A stretch of 64,000 nucleotides of DNA from Muribaculaceae bacterium (GTDB lineage Bacteria > Bacteroidota > Bacteroidia > Bacteroidales > Muribaculaceae), in the NCBI GenBank assembly GCA_017621055.1, contig JAGATX010000009.1, forward strand, positions 88,805 to 152,804, written 5' to 3'. The translations under genes were made by a program, and so were the position numbers. This document shows positions 17,573-25,573 of this stretch, piece by piece. The notes below the pieces were generated by a model, which saw nothing but the letters and a program-made list of their open reading frames with translations, was not told the origin of the DNA and searched no databases. Each line of letters opens with the position of its first letter. Position 1 is the stretch's first letter.

Positions 17573-18469
17573 ATGATAAAAGTAGGAATTTACGGAGCTA
17601 AGACTCCCGGCTCGCCCGTTCTCAAACAGTTGTTGCGTCTGTTGCTGCGTCACCCCGATGTCGATTTGCGCGTAGTAGCGTCGCCGGGTGGCACCGGCGA
17701 GCGCCTGGCGTCGATATATCCGGTATACACCGGTGAGACAGAGCTGTGCCTCGAGCGCCGGCTCGATATAGAAGGTCTCGATATCCTGTTTGTCATCGAC
17801 GAGAGCAATTTGCCGGCCGGCGTGGCCGAGAGCGTGGGTGCCGGTGCCGATTTGCGTGTGGTGGTTCTCGGCGAGGCTCCGGCGATGCGCGCAAGCGTGC
17901 CGCAAGGGTTCGTCTACGGTTTTGCCGAGTACAACCGAAAGGCCCTTGTGCGGGGTGCAACGGCGGCGGTATCCCCCTCGCCGACAGCGCTCCTTGTTGA
18001 GACCGCTCTCTTCCCTCTGGCCAAGCAGTGGCGTCTCAAAGGCGATGTGCACGGCATCCTGAAAGCTCCATGCGACGGCACTTCCGACGGTACGGAAGCT
18101 CTTGGCGCCCTGCGCGCAATAATGCCAGACTATGAGGGAACCCTAACGCTGAAATATGCCGGCGAGGTGCCCTACGAGCGCATGGATCTCGAGCTTACCT
18201 TGCCTCTCGATATGCCGGTGGAGGATGTTGTGGCGCTATACAACGATGCCTACGAAGACCATAATTTTGTTTATCTTATCGACGGAGCCGGTGGCATCGA
18301 CGAGGATATGCGTGGAAGCAACAAATGCCTGCTGCAAATCTACTCCGACGGCAAACATCTGAAAATCAACGCAACCGCCGACATGATGACCCGCGGCAAC
18401 GCCGGCAATGCCGTGCATCTGATGAACTTGCTGTTCGGGCTGCACGAGCGCACCGGATTGTCGATTTAG
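17573..18469 (+). CDS. ArgC-like protein lacking the catalytic cysteine
   Basis: 298 residues. It aligns throughout with N-acetyl-gamma-glutamyl-phosphate reductase (ArgC), the NADPH-dependent arginine-pathway enzyme: VGIYGAKTPGS at the nucleotide fold, HPDVDLRVVASP, GFVYGFAEYNRKAL, and the C-terminal NKCLLQIYSDGKHL with GNAGNAVHLMNLLFGLHE. The active-site block, NPGCxAT in ArgC, reads VSPSPTAL here (about residues 133-140), so the nucleophilic Cys is Pro137. The GSTGAG substrate loop reads KAPCDGTSDG. The glycine motif GxxGYxG is also altered. It probably has no reductase activity by the normal mechanism. It is a diverged paralogue rather than a decaying gene, since the frame is intact. It lies 19 bp after waaA. 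Confidence 0.85.
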   Translation: MIKVGIYGAKTPGSPVLKQLLRLLLRHPDVDLRVVASPGGTGERLASIYPVYTGETELCLERRLDIEGLDILFVIDESNLPAGVAESVGAGADLRVVVLGEAPAMRASVPQGFVYGFAEYNRKALVRGATAAVSPSPTALLVETALFPLAKQWRLKGDVHGILKAPCDGTSDGTEALGALRAIMPDYEGTLTLKYAGEVPYERMDLELTLPLDMPVEDVVALYNDAYEDHNFVYLIDGAGGIDEDMRGSNKCLLQIYSDGKHLKINATADMMTRGNAGNAVHLMNLLFGLHERTGLSI

Positions 18470-18485
18470 AACCTGCTCTTAATTC

Positions 18486-19769
18486 TCATTCAGCGGATGC
18501 TATTGCCGTGCGCATAAGTTCGGGGCGCAGGTAGCGCCGCGCCGCATCGGCTATTATCTCCGGGGTGAGGTTGGACACCAGCTCCTGCTGGCGGTCGAAA
18601 TAGCCTTCGGGGAGGCCGACTGTCCGTTCGGTGACGTACTGGCCTATTACACCGGCGGGGGTGTCGATGGCGGCGAGAGCCGTTGTGGAGAGGTTCAGGC
18701 GCAGGCGTTCCATCTCGTCGCTGACAGGAGGTTTGTCGGCAAGATTTATCATTTCCGCCGCGATCTGTTCCACGGCGAGGTCTACCTTATCGGAGGCACA
18801 CTGGGCGGCGATATAAACGGCGCTGCCGTCGAGGCTACCGTTGAGATAAGAGCTTATGCCATAGGTTATGCCCTCTTTCTCGCGCAGGTTGGACATTAGA
18901 CGGCTGCCGAAGTACCCGCCGAGAGCCATGACGGCAATGCGCAGCGGCAGATAGTCGGGATGGCAGCGCGGTATTGCCGGTAGCGCGACGCATAGGCCGG
19001 CCTGCACGCTGCGTGGCATGGATATATGGACAGTGCGGGGCGGTTCGGCGTTGAATGGCTTGATATTCAGCGGCATCTCGCCGTTGCAGCATGGCAGGCT
19101 GTCGAGCAGATGTCTCACGGCCATCGTCACATCGCTGTCCAGGAGTCCGCCCAGATATGCGTGGCAATTTCCGGCGCCGCGGATGCGGGAATGCAGGTCG
19201 GCGAGGTCGGCAGAGGTCACGGCATCTATTTCGGCGTCGGTGAGCACATGCGCCGATGGATGATCGGCACCGGCTATCATGGCCGTGGCGCTCTCGGCGG
19301 CACGTACCGACACCTTTTCGCGGCCTATTGCCAAACGGCTCTTGGCGATGAGTTTGGTCCGCGCCAGTTTATCGTCGGGAAACGACGCATCGGCAAGAAT
19401 GTCGGCCAGCAACCCCAGAATAGGGTCGGCATTGCGGTTGAGCATCCATATCTGAAGGGTGGTGAAATGGTCGGTCATGCGGAAGGCCGGCCGGGCGCCG
19501 TAAAAGTCCATACGGTCGGCGATGTCGGCCGACGACAGCGAGGAAGTGCCCTCGGCGAGCATCGTCGGGTACAGCTCGCGCAGGGCGCTGCTGCTTTCGG
19601 AGGCGCCGCCCCCGAAAACGAGGGTGAGCACCGATACAGCCTCGCTTCCGCCGCTGAAAATGTGGAGGGTAGCACCGCCGGCATGGCGCATGTGCTCTAT
19701 CTCGGGCAGATGACAGGGGCGGAAAGGCTCAGTCGCAGGCGCTTTGGTGCGGTCAGGCTTTGTGGTCAT
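18486..19769 (-). CDS. M16-family (insulinase-like) protein, no HxxEH motif
   Basis: 427 residues with the M16 two-lobe layout: an N-lobe with LTLVFGGGASESSSALREL and a C-lobe with REKEGITYGISSYL. In active M16 enzymes the zinc site reads HFLEHxxFxGT; here the matching segment is LYPTMLAEGT, so both histidines and the glutamate are lost. Such proteins act as non-catalytic partners in heterodimers (compare mitochondrial MPP-alpha). No catalytic M16 partner is in the window. It has no signal peptide. Its start overlaps kdsB by 17 bp, making it last in a five-gene minus-strand run. Confidence 0.82.
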   Translation of the reverse strand: MTTKPDRTKAPATEPFRPCHLPEIEHMRHAGGATLHIFSGGSEAVSVLTLVFGGGASESSSALRELYPTMLAEGTSSLSSADIADRMDFYGARPAFRMTDHFTTLQIWMLNRNADPILGLLADILADASFPDDKLARTKLIAKSRLAIGREKVSVRAAESATAMIAGADHPSAHVLTDAEIDAVTSADLADLHSRIRGAGNCHAYLGGLLDSDVTMAVRHLLDSLPCCNGEMPLNIKPFNAEPPRTVHISMPRSVQAGLCVALPAIPRCHPDYLPLRIAVMALGGYFGSRLMSNLREKEGITYGISSYLNGSLDGSAVYIAAQCASDKVDLAVEQIAAEMINLADKPPVSDEMERLRLNLSTTALAAIDTPAGVIGQYVTERTVGLPEGYFDRQQELVSNLTPEIIADAARRYLRPELMRTAIASAE

Positions 19770-20538
19770 GTTCTTTGAGGTAAGCGGCGGCAGCCTCGAG
19801 GTCGGAGGGTGTGTCGATGCCTATTGTGGGTTCTTCGGAGAGACCCATGCGGATTTTATAGCCGGCCTGCAGCCACCGCAGCTGCTCGAGGCTCTCGGCA
19901 AGTTCGGCCGGCGACTGCGGCAGTCGTGTTATGGCGGCCAGCACTTCCGCGCGATATGCATATAGGCCTATGTGGGTGAAATACTGCGTTCTGTCGGGCC
20001 AGTTCTGGCGCTCGGCACCGCGGACGTAGGGGATTACCGAGCGGGAGAAATACATGGCATTCATCCTTGTGTCCATCACAACCTTGGGGGTGTTGGGATT
20101 TTCAAGGGCATTGTATCCTCGAGCCGGGTCGAACGGAAGCGCCAGCGACGCTATGTCGACCGTCGGGTCGGTGAAAGCCTCCATGACGGTGCGGAGCTGC
20201 GAGGGGGCGATGAAAGGCTCGTCGCCCTGAATGTTTATCACCACGTCGGCATCGTTGCCCAGATTGACGTAAGCCTCGCGGCAACGGTCGGTGCCGCTGC
20301 GGTGCGACGACGCCGTCATCACGGCCGTGCCGCCGAAAGCCTCGACGGCATCCGCTATCCTGCTGTCGTCGGTGGCTACTGCCACGGAGTCGCTGCCGAG
20401 CACCGACGCCACGCGGGTGTATACACGTTCTATCACCGTTTTTCCGCCCAGACGCGCCAGCGGTTTGCCGGGAAAGCGCGTCGAGGCATAGCGTGCCGGG
20501 ATGATACCTATGAATTTCAGCGGGTTGCTATTTGACAT
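19753..20538 (-). CDS. kdsB: CMP-Kdo synthetase (KdsB)
   Basis: 261 residues. It activates Kdo with CTP to CMP-Kdo for lipopolysaccharide core synthesis in the cytoplasm. The N-terminus FIGIIPARYASTRFPGKPLA is the nucleotide-binding signature. VAVATDDSRI, HRSGTDRCREA, VINIQGDEPFI and YFTHIGLYAYRAEVL are the conserved KdsB blocks. It overlaps the nfeD-type gene upstream by 11 bp and the M16 gene downstream by 17 bp, so it is translationally coupled to both. Confidence 0.96.
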   Translation of the reverse strand: MSNSNPLKFIGIIPARYASTRFPGKPLARLGGKTVIERVYTRVASVLGSDSVAVATDDSRIADAVEAFGGTAVMTASSHRSGTDRCREAYVNLGNDADVVINIQGDEPFIAPSQLRTVMEAFTDPTVDIASLALPFDPARGYNALENPNTPKVVMDTRMNAMYFSRSVIPYVRGAERQNWPDRTQYFTHIGLYAYRAEVLAAITRLPQSPAELAESLEQLRWLQAGYKIRMGLSEEPTIGIDTPSDLEAAAAYLKEHDHKA

Positions 20539-21850
20539 ATAATTGAGCGTTTTCGTATTTTACAATATCGACGGTTTTTCCGGCGGCTATGAATTCGCCG
20601 GTGGAGACGGCGTCGTATACCTCGCCGTCGATTTCAATCTTGCCGGCGGGGCGCATGTCGGTGACAGTCCGCGCCGTTCTTCCCACGAGTTTTGCCGGCT
20701 CCATATCCACGCCTATGAAACCGTCCGATACCTTGAGTTCCTTCATCAGCTCGCTGTGACGGCGGAAAAAGACGGGCCCATGGCGGGAAGTGAGGTATAG
20801 GATGAGGGCTATGGCGAGGGAGGCACCGATGCCAATGGTTATCAGGGCGTTGCCTATACCGGTGATGTCGATGCCGCTGATGCTGTCGCCGGCAGCGGCA
20901 CCTCCGGCCAGGGAAGCCACCACGGCTATGATGCCACACACGCCGGTCACACCGAAGCCCGGCACGACAAATACCTCGAGAGCTATGAGCACAACACCGC
21001 CGATAAAGCACAGGAGCACCCATGCGGGCACGGTGCCGACCACGAGCATGGGAAGAAAGTAGAGGACTGCGGCCACTACTGCCACAGCGCCCGCAAAACC
21101 TATGCCGGAGGTGCGCATCTCCATGTAAAGTCCACCGAGAATGAGCATTACGAGCACGGCACGTACCGCCGAGTTTGCCAGAAATCCCAGAATATCGTCC
21201 GAGAGTGAGCTCTGGTAGTACTGAAGATTGCAGTGGGGCATGCCGAGCTGAGCCAGCACGGCGTCGACCGACGTTGCCTGCCCCTGGGCATATCCGGCCT
21301 CAATGGCCTGCAATGGCGTGAAACTTAGGGCCTGCTCGGGATTTACCATATTCTCGGCCAGTGAGGGGTCGCGCCGCGGAGTGCCGTCGGGTCCTATGCC
21401 ATGGTGTTCGACCGTTGACCGCATTATGGTTTCCATATAGCTCTGATATTTCCGCGGCATGGGTTCTCCGGCACCGTTTACCACCGTAGCGGCGCCCATA
21501 CTTGCGCCGGGAGCCATGAACACGCTGTCGCACGCCAGAGCGATGAGAGCGCCGGCCGACGCGGCGTTGACGTCCACAAAAGCAACGGTGGGCATCGACT
21601 GCCTCAGAAGAAGTGTGCGGATGGAGTCCGCGGCAGCCAGTTCGCCGCCGTAGGTATTGAGTTTCAGCACCATGATGTCGGCGTTGGCCTCATGTGCCTG
21701 GCGGCATGCCTGCCTGAAATGACGCCAGGCGGCCATATCTATTTCGGTCTCTATCGGCACCACGAAGGCCGTCGGTCCGGAAGCCCGTGCCGACGGCCAT
21801 ATTGCGAGCAGCGACACTGTCACTGCCAGAATTCGGAATAAAGCATGCAT
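20528..21850 (-). CDS. NfeD-family membrane serine protease (ClpP-class)
   Basis: 440 residues. The signal peptide covers about 1-23. A ClpP/SppA-like protease domain follows, with VLKLNTYGGEL and the nucleophile segment VNAASAGALIALACD, and with a lysine in MPRKYQSYME as the likely dyad partner. Several transmembrane helices (about 225-350) come next, then a C-terminal NfeD OB-fold (VGRTARTVTDMRPAGKIEI). Long NfeD proteins work in membrane quality control, often beside stomatin-like partners; no stomatin gene is next to this one. The gene is separated by 50 bp from the ThiE-like gene and overlaps kdsB. Confidence 0.9.
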   Translation of the reverse strand: MHALFRILAVTVSLLAIWPSARASGPTAFVVPIETEIDMAAWRHFRQACRQAHEANADIMVLKLNTYGGELAAADSIRTLLLRQSMPTVAFVDVNAASAGALIALACDSVFMAPGASMGAATVVNGAGEPMPRKYQSYMETIMRSTVEHHGIGPDGTPRRDPSLAENMVNPEQALSFTPLQAIEAGYAQGQATSVDAVLAQLGMPHCNLQYYQSSLSDDILGFLANSAVRAVLVMLILGGLYMEMRTSGIGFAGAVAVVAAVLYFLPMLVVGTVPAWVLLCFIGGVVLIALEVFVVPGFGVTGVCGIIAVVASLAGGAAAGDSISGIDITGIGNALITIGIGASLAIALILYLTSRHGPVFFRRHSELMKELKVSDGFIGVDMEPAKLVGRTARTVTDMRPAGKIEIDGEVYDAVSTGEFIAAGKTVDIVKYENAQLYVK

Positions 21851-21900
21851 AGAATATGATAATGACGAATTAGGAAGGCTCGGAAGTGCGTCCTCCGGGA

Positions 21901-22482
21901 TCAGGCTTTCTTCCCGGCGAGGCGGTCGAGATATTCACCTACGGCTGCCACGGGGTCATCGGCGGCGAAGATAAGTCGGCCGGTGCATATGCCGTCGAAA
22001 CCCGCCATGACCAGCTGCGCCGACTCTTCGGCGGTGAAGTCGCCCATGGCGACAAAGGGAATGAGCGAGCCGGCTTTGCGGGCAGCCTCGATGATGGGAG
22101 CGGCGCCGTGGAGTTGCGTTATCACAGCATAGTCTATGTCGGACTTTTCGAGTGCTATAGCCTCGGGGGCGTCGGCGACCTCGGCGCCGATAATGGCTTC
22201 GGCGCCGAAGAGGGCGCGTATGTCGGCGGGTACGGCCTGCCCTTTGAGGAGCAGCACGCCGTGGAGTCCCAGTTCGGCGGCCAGCTCGGTGTGGCCTTCT
22301 ATGGTGAGGATAATGGCATTGTCGCGACACATTGCGGTGAGCTCGCGGGCTTCCTCACGGAGAACTTCGTCGGAGAGACCGCGCGGACGTACCACCAGCC
22401 ACGTCGCGCCACCCTCTATCGCCATCTGGGCCTGTTCGGCGAGGGTATAGCGGTCGGAACGCTCTAAGAGTACTTGCAGCAT
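21901..22482 (-). CDS. ThiE/TenI-like TIM-barrel protein
   Basis: 193 residues, shorter than typical ThiE. TMP-TenI superfamily features are present: LVVRPRGLSDEVL in place of QLRxK, a GLHGVLLLKGQ strand (normally GxHLGQ), AIIGAEVADAPEAI, and the phosphate-end strand MAGFDGICTGRL. The TPTK-containing phosphate loop is missing, and the region between residues 125 and 150 is shortened. Thiamine-phosphate synthase activity is therefore doubtful; a TenI-like or unrelated role is as likely. No other thiamine genes are nearby. It starts 3 bp after the DUF3298 gene stop, so the two are co-transcribed. Confidence 0.75.
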   Translation of the reverse strand: MLQVLLERSDRYTLAEQAQMAIEGGATWLVVRPRGLSDEVLREEARELTAMCRDNAIILTIEGHTELAAELGLHGVLLLKGQAVPADIRALFGAEAIIGAEVADAPEAIALEKSDIDYAVITQLHGAAPIIEAARKAGSLIPFVAMGDFTAEESAQLVMAGFDGICTGRLIFAADDPVAAVGEYLDRLAGKKA

Positions 22483-22485
22483 GGG

Positions 22486-23319
22486 TCAGTTGAGATTGAA
22501 AACCGTTTTGCCAAGATCGGTCATATACTCCGACAGGGAATAAGGTTCGAAAGGAACACGGATAATGCCCTGGGCATACGACGCCACCTCATAAGGCTGA
22601 TAAAGGAACTCTATGTTGCCGGCGGGCGTGATCCAGAAAGTACCGTCGGCGGGCAGCGACGTTATCGCTGTCTCGCCGAGATACCCCGACATCAGGTTTG
22701 CGCGGCGTGCTATCAGCGGCGGGAGCGCCTGCCGCCCTTCGGCGGTGAAAAGATTGTCGAGGGTGAGGACACGGCCGCTTTCGGTATCGTAGTTGATGTA
22801 TTTCACCTCGTAGTCGCCGTGAGCGGCGCGGGGTGCGTACTGCGAAATTTCCACACGGTACGAGATCAGGTGAGGCGTCATTGTGGCAACTGTGCCGCTC
22901 ACGGTATAGAAGCCGTCGTAATCGGTTTCGCCGAGGGGTATAGCGGCCAGCGAATCGCGCTCGGGAGCTGTCAGTATTTCGGGGACGGCCGGGAAGCCGA
23001 AGCTGGCGGCGGCGGTATGGAAGGCGTTTTCATAAGCGGCGAGGCCACCGACGCTGTCGAAGGCGGCTACCTCAATGCTGTCAACCAGGGCGCCGATTTC
23101 TTTGCCCAGGAATTTGCGGGGTACCATTATGTTCGCGCGGCAGGCTATGCGCAGATCGGAGTCACATTCATAGACAGATGCCGAGTTCTGGAGTACATAT
23201 ACCTGAGCGTCGTTGCGGTAATCGAACGATATGTCGGAGTTCCGGACTTCGGTGTCGTTGCCGTTACATGCCGCCAGTAGCAAGGCGGTGGCGGGGATAA
23301 TGAGAAGTGTCTTTTTCAT
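22486..23319 (-). CDS. DUF4163/DUF3298 lipoprotein (RsiV-like)
   Basis: 277 residues. The signal ends in a lipobox (ALLLAACNG, cysteine near 19). The N-terminal half matches the DUF4163 layout (DAQVYVLQNSASVYEC, YENAFHTAAASF) and the C-terminal half the DUF3298 layout (VKYINYDTESGRVLTLDNLF, then FLYQPYEVASYAQGIIRVPF). This pairing is seen in lysozyme-sensing RsiV ectodomains and in many Bacteroidetes lipoproteins of unknown role. It is first in a five-gene minus-strand run. A tandem 16-bp repeat lies in its upstream region. Confidence 0.82.
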   Translation of the reverse strand: MKKTLLIIPATALLLAACNGNDTEVRNSDISFDYRNDAQVYVLQNSASVYECDSDLRIACRANIMVPRKFLGKEIGALVDSIEVAAFDSVGGLAAYENAFHTAAASFGFPAVPEILTAPERDSLAAIPLGETDYDGFYTVSGTVATMTPHLISYRVEISQYAPRAAHGDYEVKYINYDTESGRVLTLDNLFTAEGRQALPPLIARRANLMSGYLGETAITSLPADGTFWITPAGNIEFLYQPYEVASYAQGIIRVPFEPYSLSEYMTDLGKTVFNLN

Positions 23320-23337
23320 AATGTTCTAAAAACCTGT

Positions 23338-23368
23338 TGAGAGAGAGGAAAAGTGAGAGAGAGGAAAA
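23338..23368. repeat. Tandem 16-bp repeat upstream of DUF3298 gene
   Basis: TGAGAGAGAGGAAAA occurs at 23338-23352 and 23354-23368 (plus strand), 18-50 bp upstream of the minus-strand start codon. It lies in the leader or promoter of the five-gene run. I found no TAnnTTTG element here. Confidence 0.6.
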
Positions 23369-23429
23369 AACTTTATTACGATAGAACAATGAATTGCCCT
23401 CATGGGTTCGGGCCGGGGGATTAACAACA

Positions 23430-23455
23430 GCGGCGCACCGTCAGAGGTACGCCGC
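23430..23455 (-). terminator. Probable terminator of the M23 peptidase gene
   Basis: GCGGCGCACC (23430-23439) pairs with GGTACGCCGC (23446-23455) apart from one mismatch. The run after it on the minus strand, TGTTGTTAAT, is only moderately T-rich. Confidence 0.5.
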
Positions 23456-23470
23456 CGGTAAAAAGTGCTG

Positions 23471-24433
23471 TCAGCGCAGCCGCAGGCGTTGGCCGATCTG
23501 CAGTTTTGTCGTTGTGGTGATACCGTTGAGACGGCACAGGCGGTTTACAGTCGTTCCATGCCTCGAGGCTATGCGGCTGAGGCTGTCGCCGCGACGCACG
23601 CGGTAAGTGGCGGGTGCGTCGTTGTTGTTGCCGTGGTTGCGCCGGCTGTATGGCCGCGGCGGGTTCTCGCGCATATAGCGCTGGGCGTACTGGGTGTTTG
23701 CGGCCGGGTCGTAGTTGCGCGCTTCCTGATAGGTACGCTTGTCGAATGTATAGGTATCGGTGTGCGTTGTCTGGTTGGCAAAGTCAAAGATGGCGCAGGG
23801 ATTGATGGCGTAGCCCATATATCGGGTCTCGAAGTGGAGATGGGGGCCGGTGGAGCGGCCTGTGTTGCCGCCCAGGGCTATGGGATCGCCGGCTTTGACA
23901 TACTGGCCGGGCTCTACCAGGAATGCGGAGAGGTGGCCGTAGACGGTTTCGAGGTCGTTGGTGTGGCGGACCACCAGGTAATTGCCGTAACCGCGGCGTT
24001 CGAAGTTCTTCACGCGCACACGGCCGTCGAAGGCGGCGCGGACGGTGTCGCCGATGTTGAGCTTTAGGTCCACGCCCTTGTGCATGCGACGGAAACGGCG
24101 CCGGTAGCCGTAGGGTGATGTTATGTACCCGGGATGGGGCATGTGGAAGTTGCTGACGTCTATCACGGCGGTCTGGGGCACGTCCACGCCGGCGTAGCAG
24201 TTCACCAGGCGGCTGTCCCAGCCCTCGGTGTAGATATCGAATTCGGGCTCTTCCTCCTCGTTGAAGAGTTCTTCAAGGAACCGGGTGGTGTTCTCGACCT
24301 GGATGCCGGAGTTGCCCTGACTTGCCAGCAGGGCGTTGTGCGAGGCGGCGTGTGTTGCCGGTACGGGATATCCTTCGGCGTTTGCCGTCAGTGCGCCGGC
24401 GGCCACGGTGAGCAGTAACAGTATTTTGCGCAT
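23471..24433 (-). CDS. M23 endopeptidase with C-terminal LysM
   Basis: 320 residues with a signal peptide of about 19 residues. The M23 (LytM) zinc peptidase domain spans about 110-215: HKGVDLKLNIGD supplies the HxxxD ligands, VYGHLSAF and GPHLHFETRYMG supply the HxH. A LysM module (YRVRRGDSLSRIASRHGTT) occupies the last 48 residues, binding peptidoglycan. Between them is a linker rich in Asn, Arg and Tyr. Likely a periplasmic or outer-membrane-facing peptidoglycan hydrolase or hydrolase activator. The catalytic motif is intact, so enzymatic activity is expected. Confidence 0.92.
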   Translation of the reverse strand: MRKILLLLTVAAGALTANAEGYPVPATHAASHNALLASQGNSGIQVENTTRFLEELFNEEEEPEFDIYTEGWDSRLVNCYAGVDVPQTAVIDVSNFHMPHPGYITSPYGYRRRFRRMHKGVDLKLNIGDTVRAAFDGRVRVKNFERRGYGNYLVVRHTNDLETVYGHLSAFLVEPGQYVKAGDPIALGGNTGRSTGPHLHFETRYMGYAINPCAIFDFANQTTHTDTYTFDKRTYQEARNYDPAANTQYAQRYMRENPPRPYSRRNHGNNNDAPATYRVRRGDSLSRIASRHGTTVNRLCRLNGITTTTKLQIGQRLRLR

Positions 24434-24571
24434 GGGGAGAGGTCTGTCTTTAAATATGTCGATTGGTATTTTCTCTGTTTTTGGCGGAGATGTTATGATC
24501 GGTGATTTTATGTATCGTTATGTTGTGATGACTGCAACAGTTGCGATTGGTTTTCGAGCGGACTTCAGACC

Positions 24572-25033
24572 TCAGCGTTCGTCGGGGGCATAGATTGCCG
24601 GCAGGACAATGGGGTCGTAGTCGTAGATTTCATCGGGCTTGAAGAATCGCGCTATTTCAATGAGGGCGTTCTCGGGACTGTCGGAGGCATGGATGATGTT
24701 TTCCTGGCCGCTCATGCCGAAGTCGCCGCGTATTGTGCCGGGAGCGGCTTTGCGACAGTTTGTGGCGCCGGTCATTGCGCGCACCACAGCCACGGCGTCG
24801 TTGCCTTTTAGGACGGCCACTATCACGGGCGTGGCTTTCATGCTGTTGAGCAGCGAGGGGAAGAAGGGGCGGTCAACGAGATGTGCATAATGCTCGCGGA
24901 GGATGTCGTCGGTGAGCCGCATCATCTTGATGCCGGTTATTATGAGACCTTTGCGCTGGAAACGTGTGAGCACGTCGCCGACAAGGCCGCGGGTAATCGT
25001 AGAGGGTTTCAGTATAATGAATGTCTGCTCCAT
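24572..25033 (-). CDS. ndk: Nucleoside diphosphate kinase
   Basis: 153 residues, full length. It transfers the gamma phosphate between nucleoside triphosphates and diphosphates through a phosphohistidine. TFIILKPSTITRGLVGDVL is the N-terminal signature. The active-site region is RGDFGMSGQENIIHASDSPE, with His in NIIHASDS. A TAACTTTG -7 element lies 48 bp upstream. Confidence 0.95.
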   Translation of the reverse strand: MEQTFIILKPSTITRGLVGDVLTRFQRKGLIITGIKMMRLTDDILREHYAHLVDRPFFPSLLNSMKATPVIVAVLKGNDAVAVVRAMTGATNCRKAAPGTIRGDFGMSGQENIIHASDSPENALIEIARFFKPDEIYDYDPIVLPAIYAPDER

Positions 25034-25080
25034 GGGGCTGTTTTAAGGGTATTGTTTGGTGGGTTAGCCAAAAATTTCCC

Positions 25081-25088
25081 CAAAGTTA
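25081..25088 (-). promoter_or_regulatory. Candidate ndk promoter -7 element
   Basis: TAACTTTG on the minus strand, 48 bp upstream of the ndk ATG. No clear TTG at 19-21 bp. Confidence 0.55.
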
Positions 25089-25134
25089 GCCATTTTTTTG
25101 CAATTGGAAAAATTTCAACAGTTTAAAAAATGCA

Positions 25135-25160
25135 AAAGCCGAACAAAACAGTTCGGCTTT
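25135..25160 (-). terminator. Terminator of the His-rich lipoprotein gene
   Basis: AAAGCCGAAC (25135-25144), loop AAAACA, GTTCGGCTTT (25151-25160): a perfect 10-bp stem, followed on the minus strand by TTTTGCATTTTTT. Confidence 0.8.
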
Positions 25161-25194
25161 CGGTTGTCGGGCAGTAAAGTGGATCAGGCGGATG

Positions 25195-25461
25195 TCAGAG
25201 AACGACACAACTCTCTTCGGCGAATTCGTCCGGGAGGACTGCGTCATCGTCGTCGTGGTGATGATGGCCGTGATGTTTGTGCTTTTTGTGCTTTTTGTGA
25301 TGATGCCTGTGACCGTGGTCGAAGTCATAGCCGTATTCATGTTCTATGCCGGCGTGGGTGCGGATCTGTCCGCACGAGGTGCCGATAAGGATTGCTATCA
25401 GTGCTATCACCAACAGCGATATGGTGTGCGTGAGTGCGCGGCGTAAGGGTGTGAACTGCAT
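25195..25461 (-). CDS. Small histidine-rich lipoprotein
   Basis: 88 residues. A hydrophobic signal (LLVIALIAILIGTSCG) ends in a lipobox cysteine near residue 30. The mature chain is extraordinarily histidine-rich: 15 His within about 35 residues (for example RHHHKKHKKHKHHGHHHH), followed at once by DDDD and an acidic tail. No family assigned. The composition would bind transition metals such as Zn, Ni, Cu or Co at the envelope, which is inference. That it is a real gene is supported by the signal, the stop followed by a perfect terminator, and free space on both sides. No metal transporter is adjacent. Confidence 0.7.
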   Translation of the reverse strand: MQFTPLRRALTHTISLLVIALIAILIGTSCGQIRTHAGIEHEYGYDFDHGHRHHHKKHKKHKHHGHHHHDDDDAVLPDEFAEESCVVL

Positions 25462-25573
25462 AGTCGGAACGATTTGCGAAATAGTAGAGAATGAGAGGCC
25501 GGAAACAGCCCGTTGTTACTATTAAGACGCCCGACACCCCTGCGTTGTTCACCGGAGAGGCAAGAAAAAAAAT

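Noticed and set aside
17573-18469. ArgC-like gene as a decaying pseudogene
   Set aside because: No frameshift or internal stop, full-length fold signatures and normal codon use, so a diverged functional protein is more likely.
23601-23640. GTTGTTGTTG trinucleotide run inside the M23/LysM gene
   Set aside because: Encodes three Asn in a linker; the run is short and the frame is intact, so no evidence of instability beyond ordinary coding repeats.
25200-25340. CRISPR-like or tandem repeat in the GTG/TGTGCTTTTTGTG stretch
   Set aside because: It is the coding sequence of the His/Lys tract (CAC/AAG codons) on the minus strand, not a spaced repeat array.
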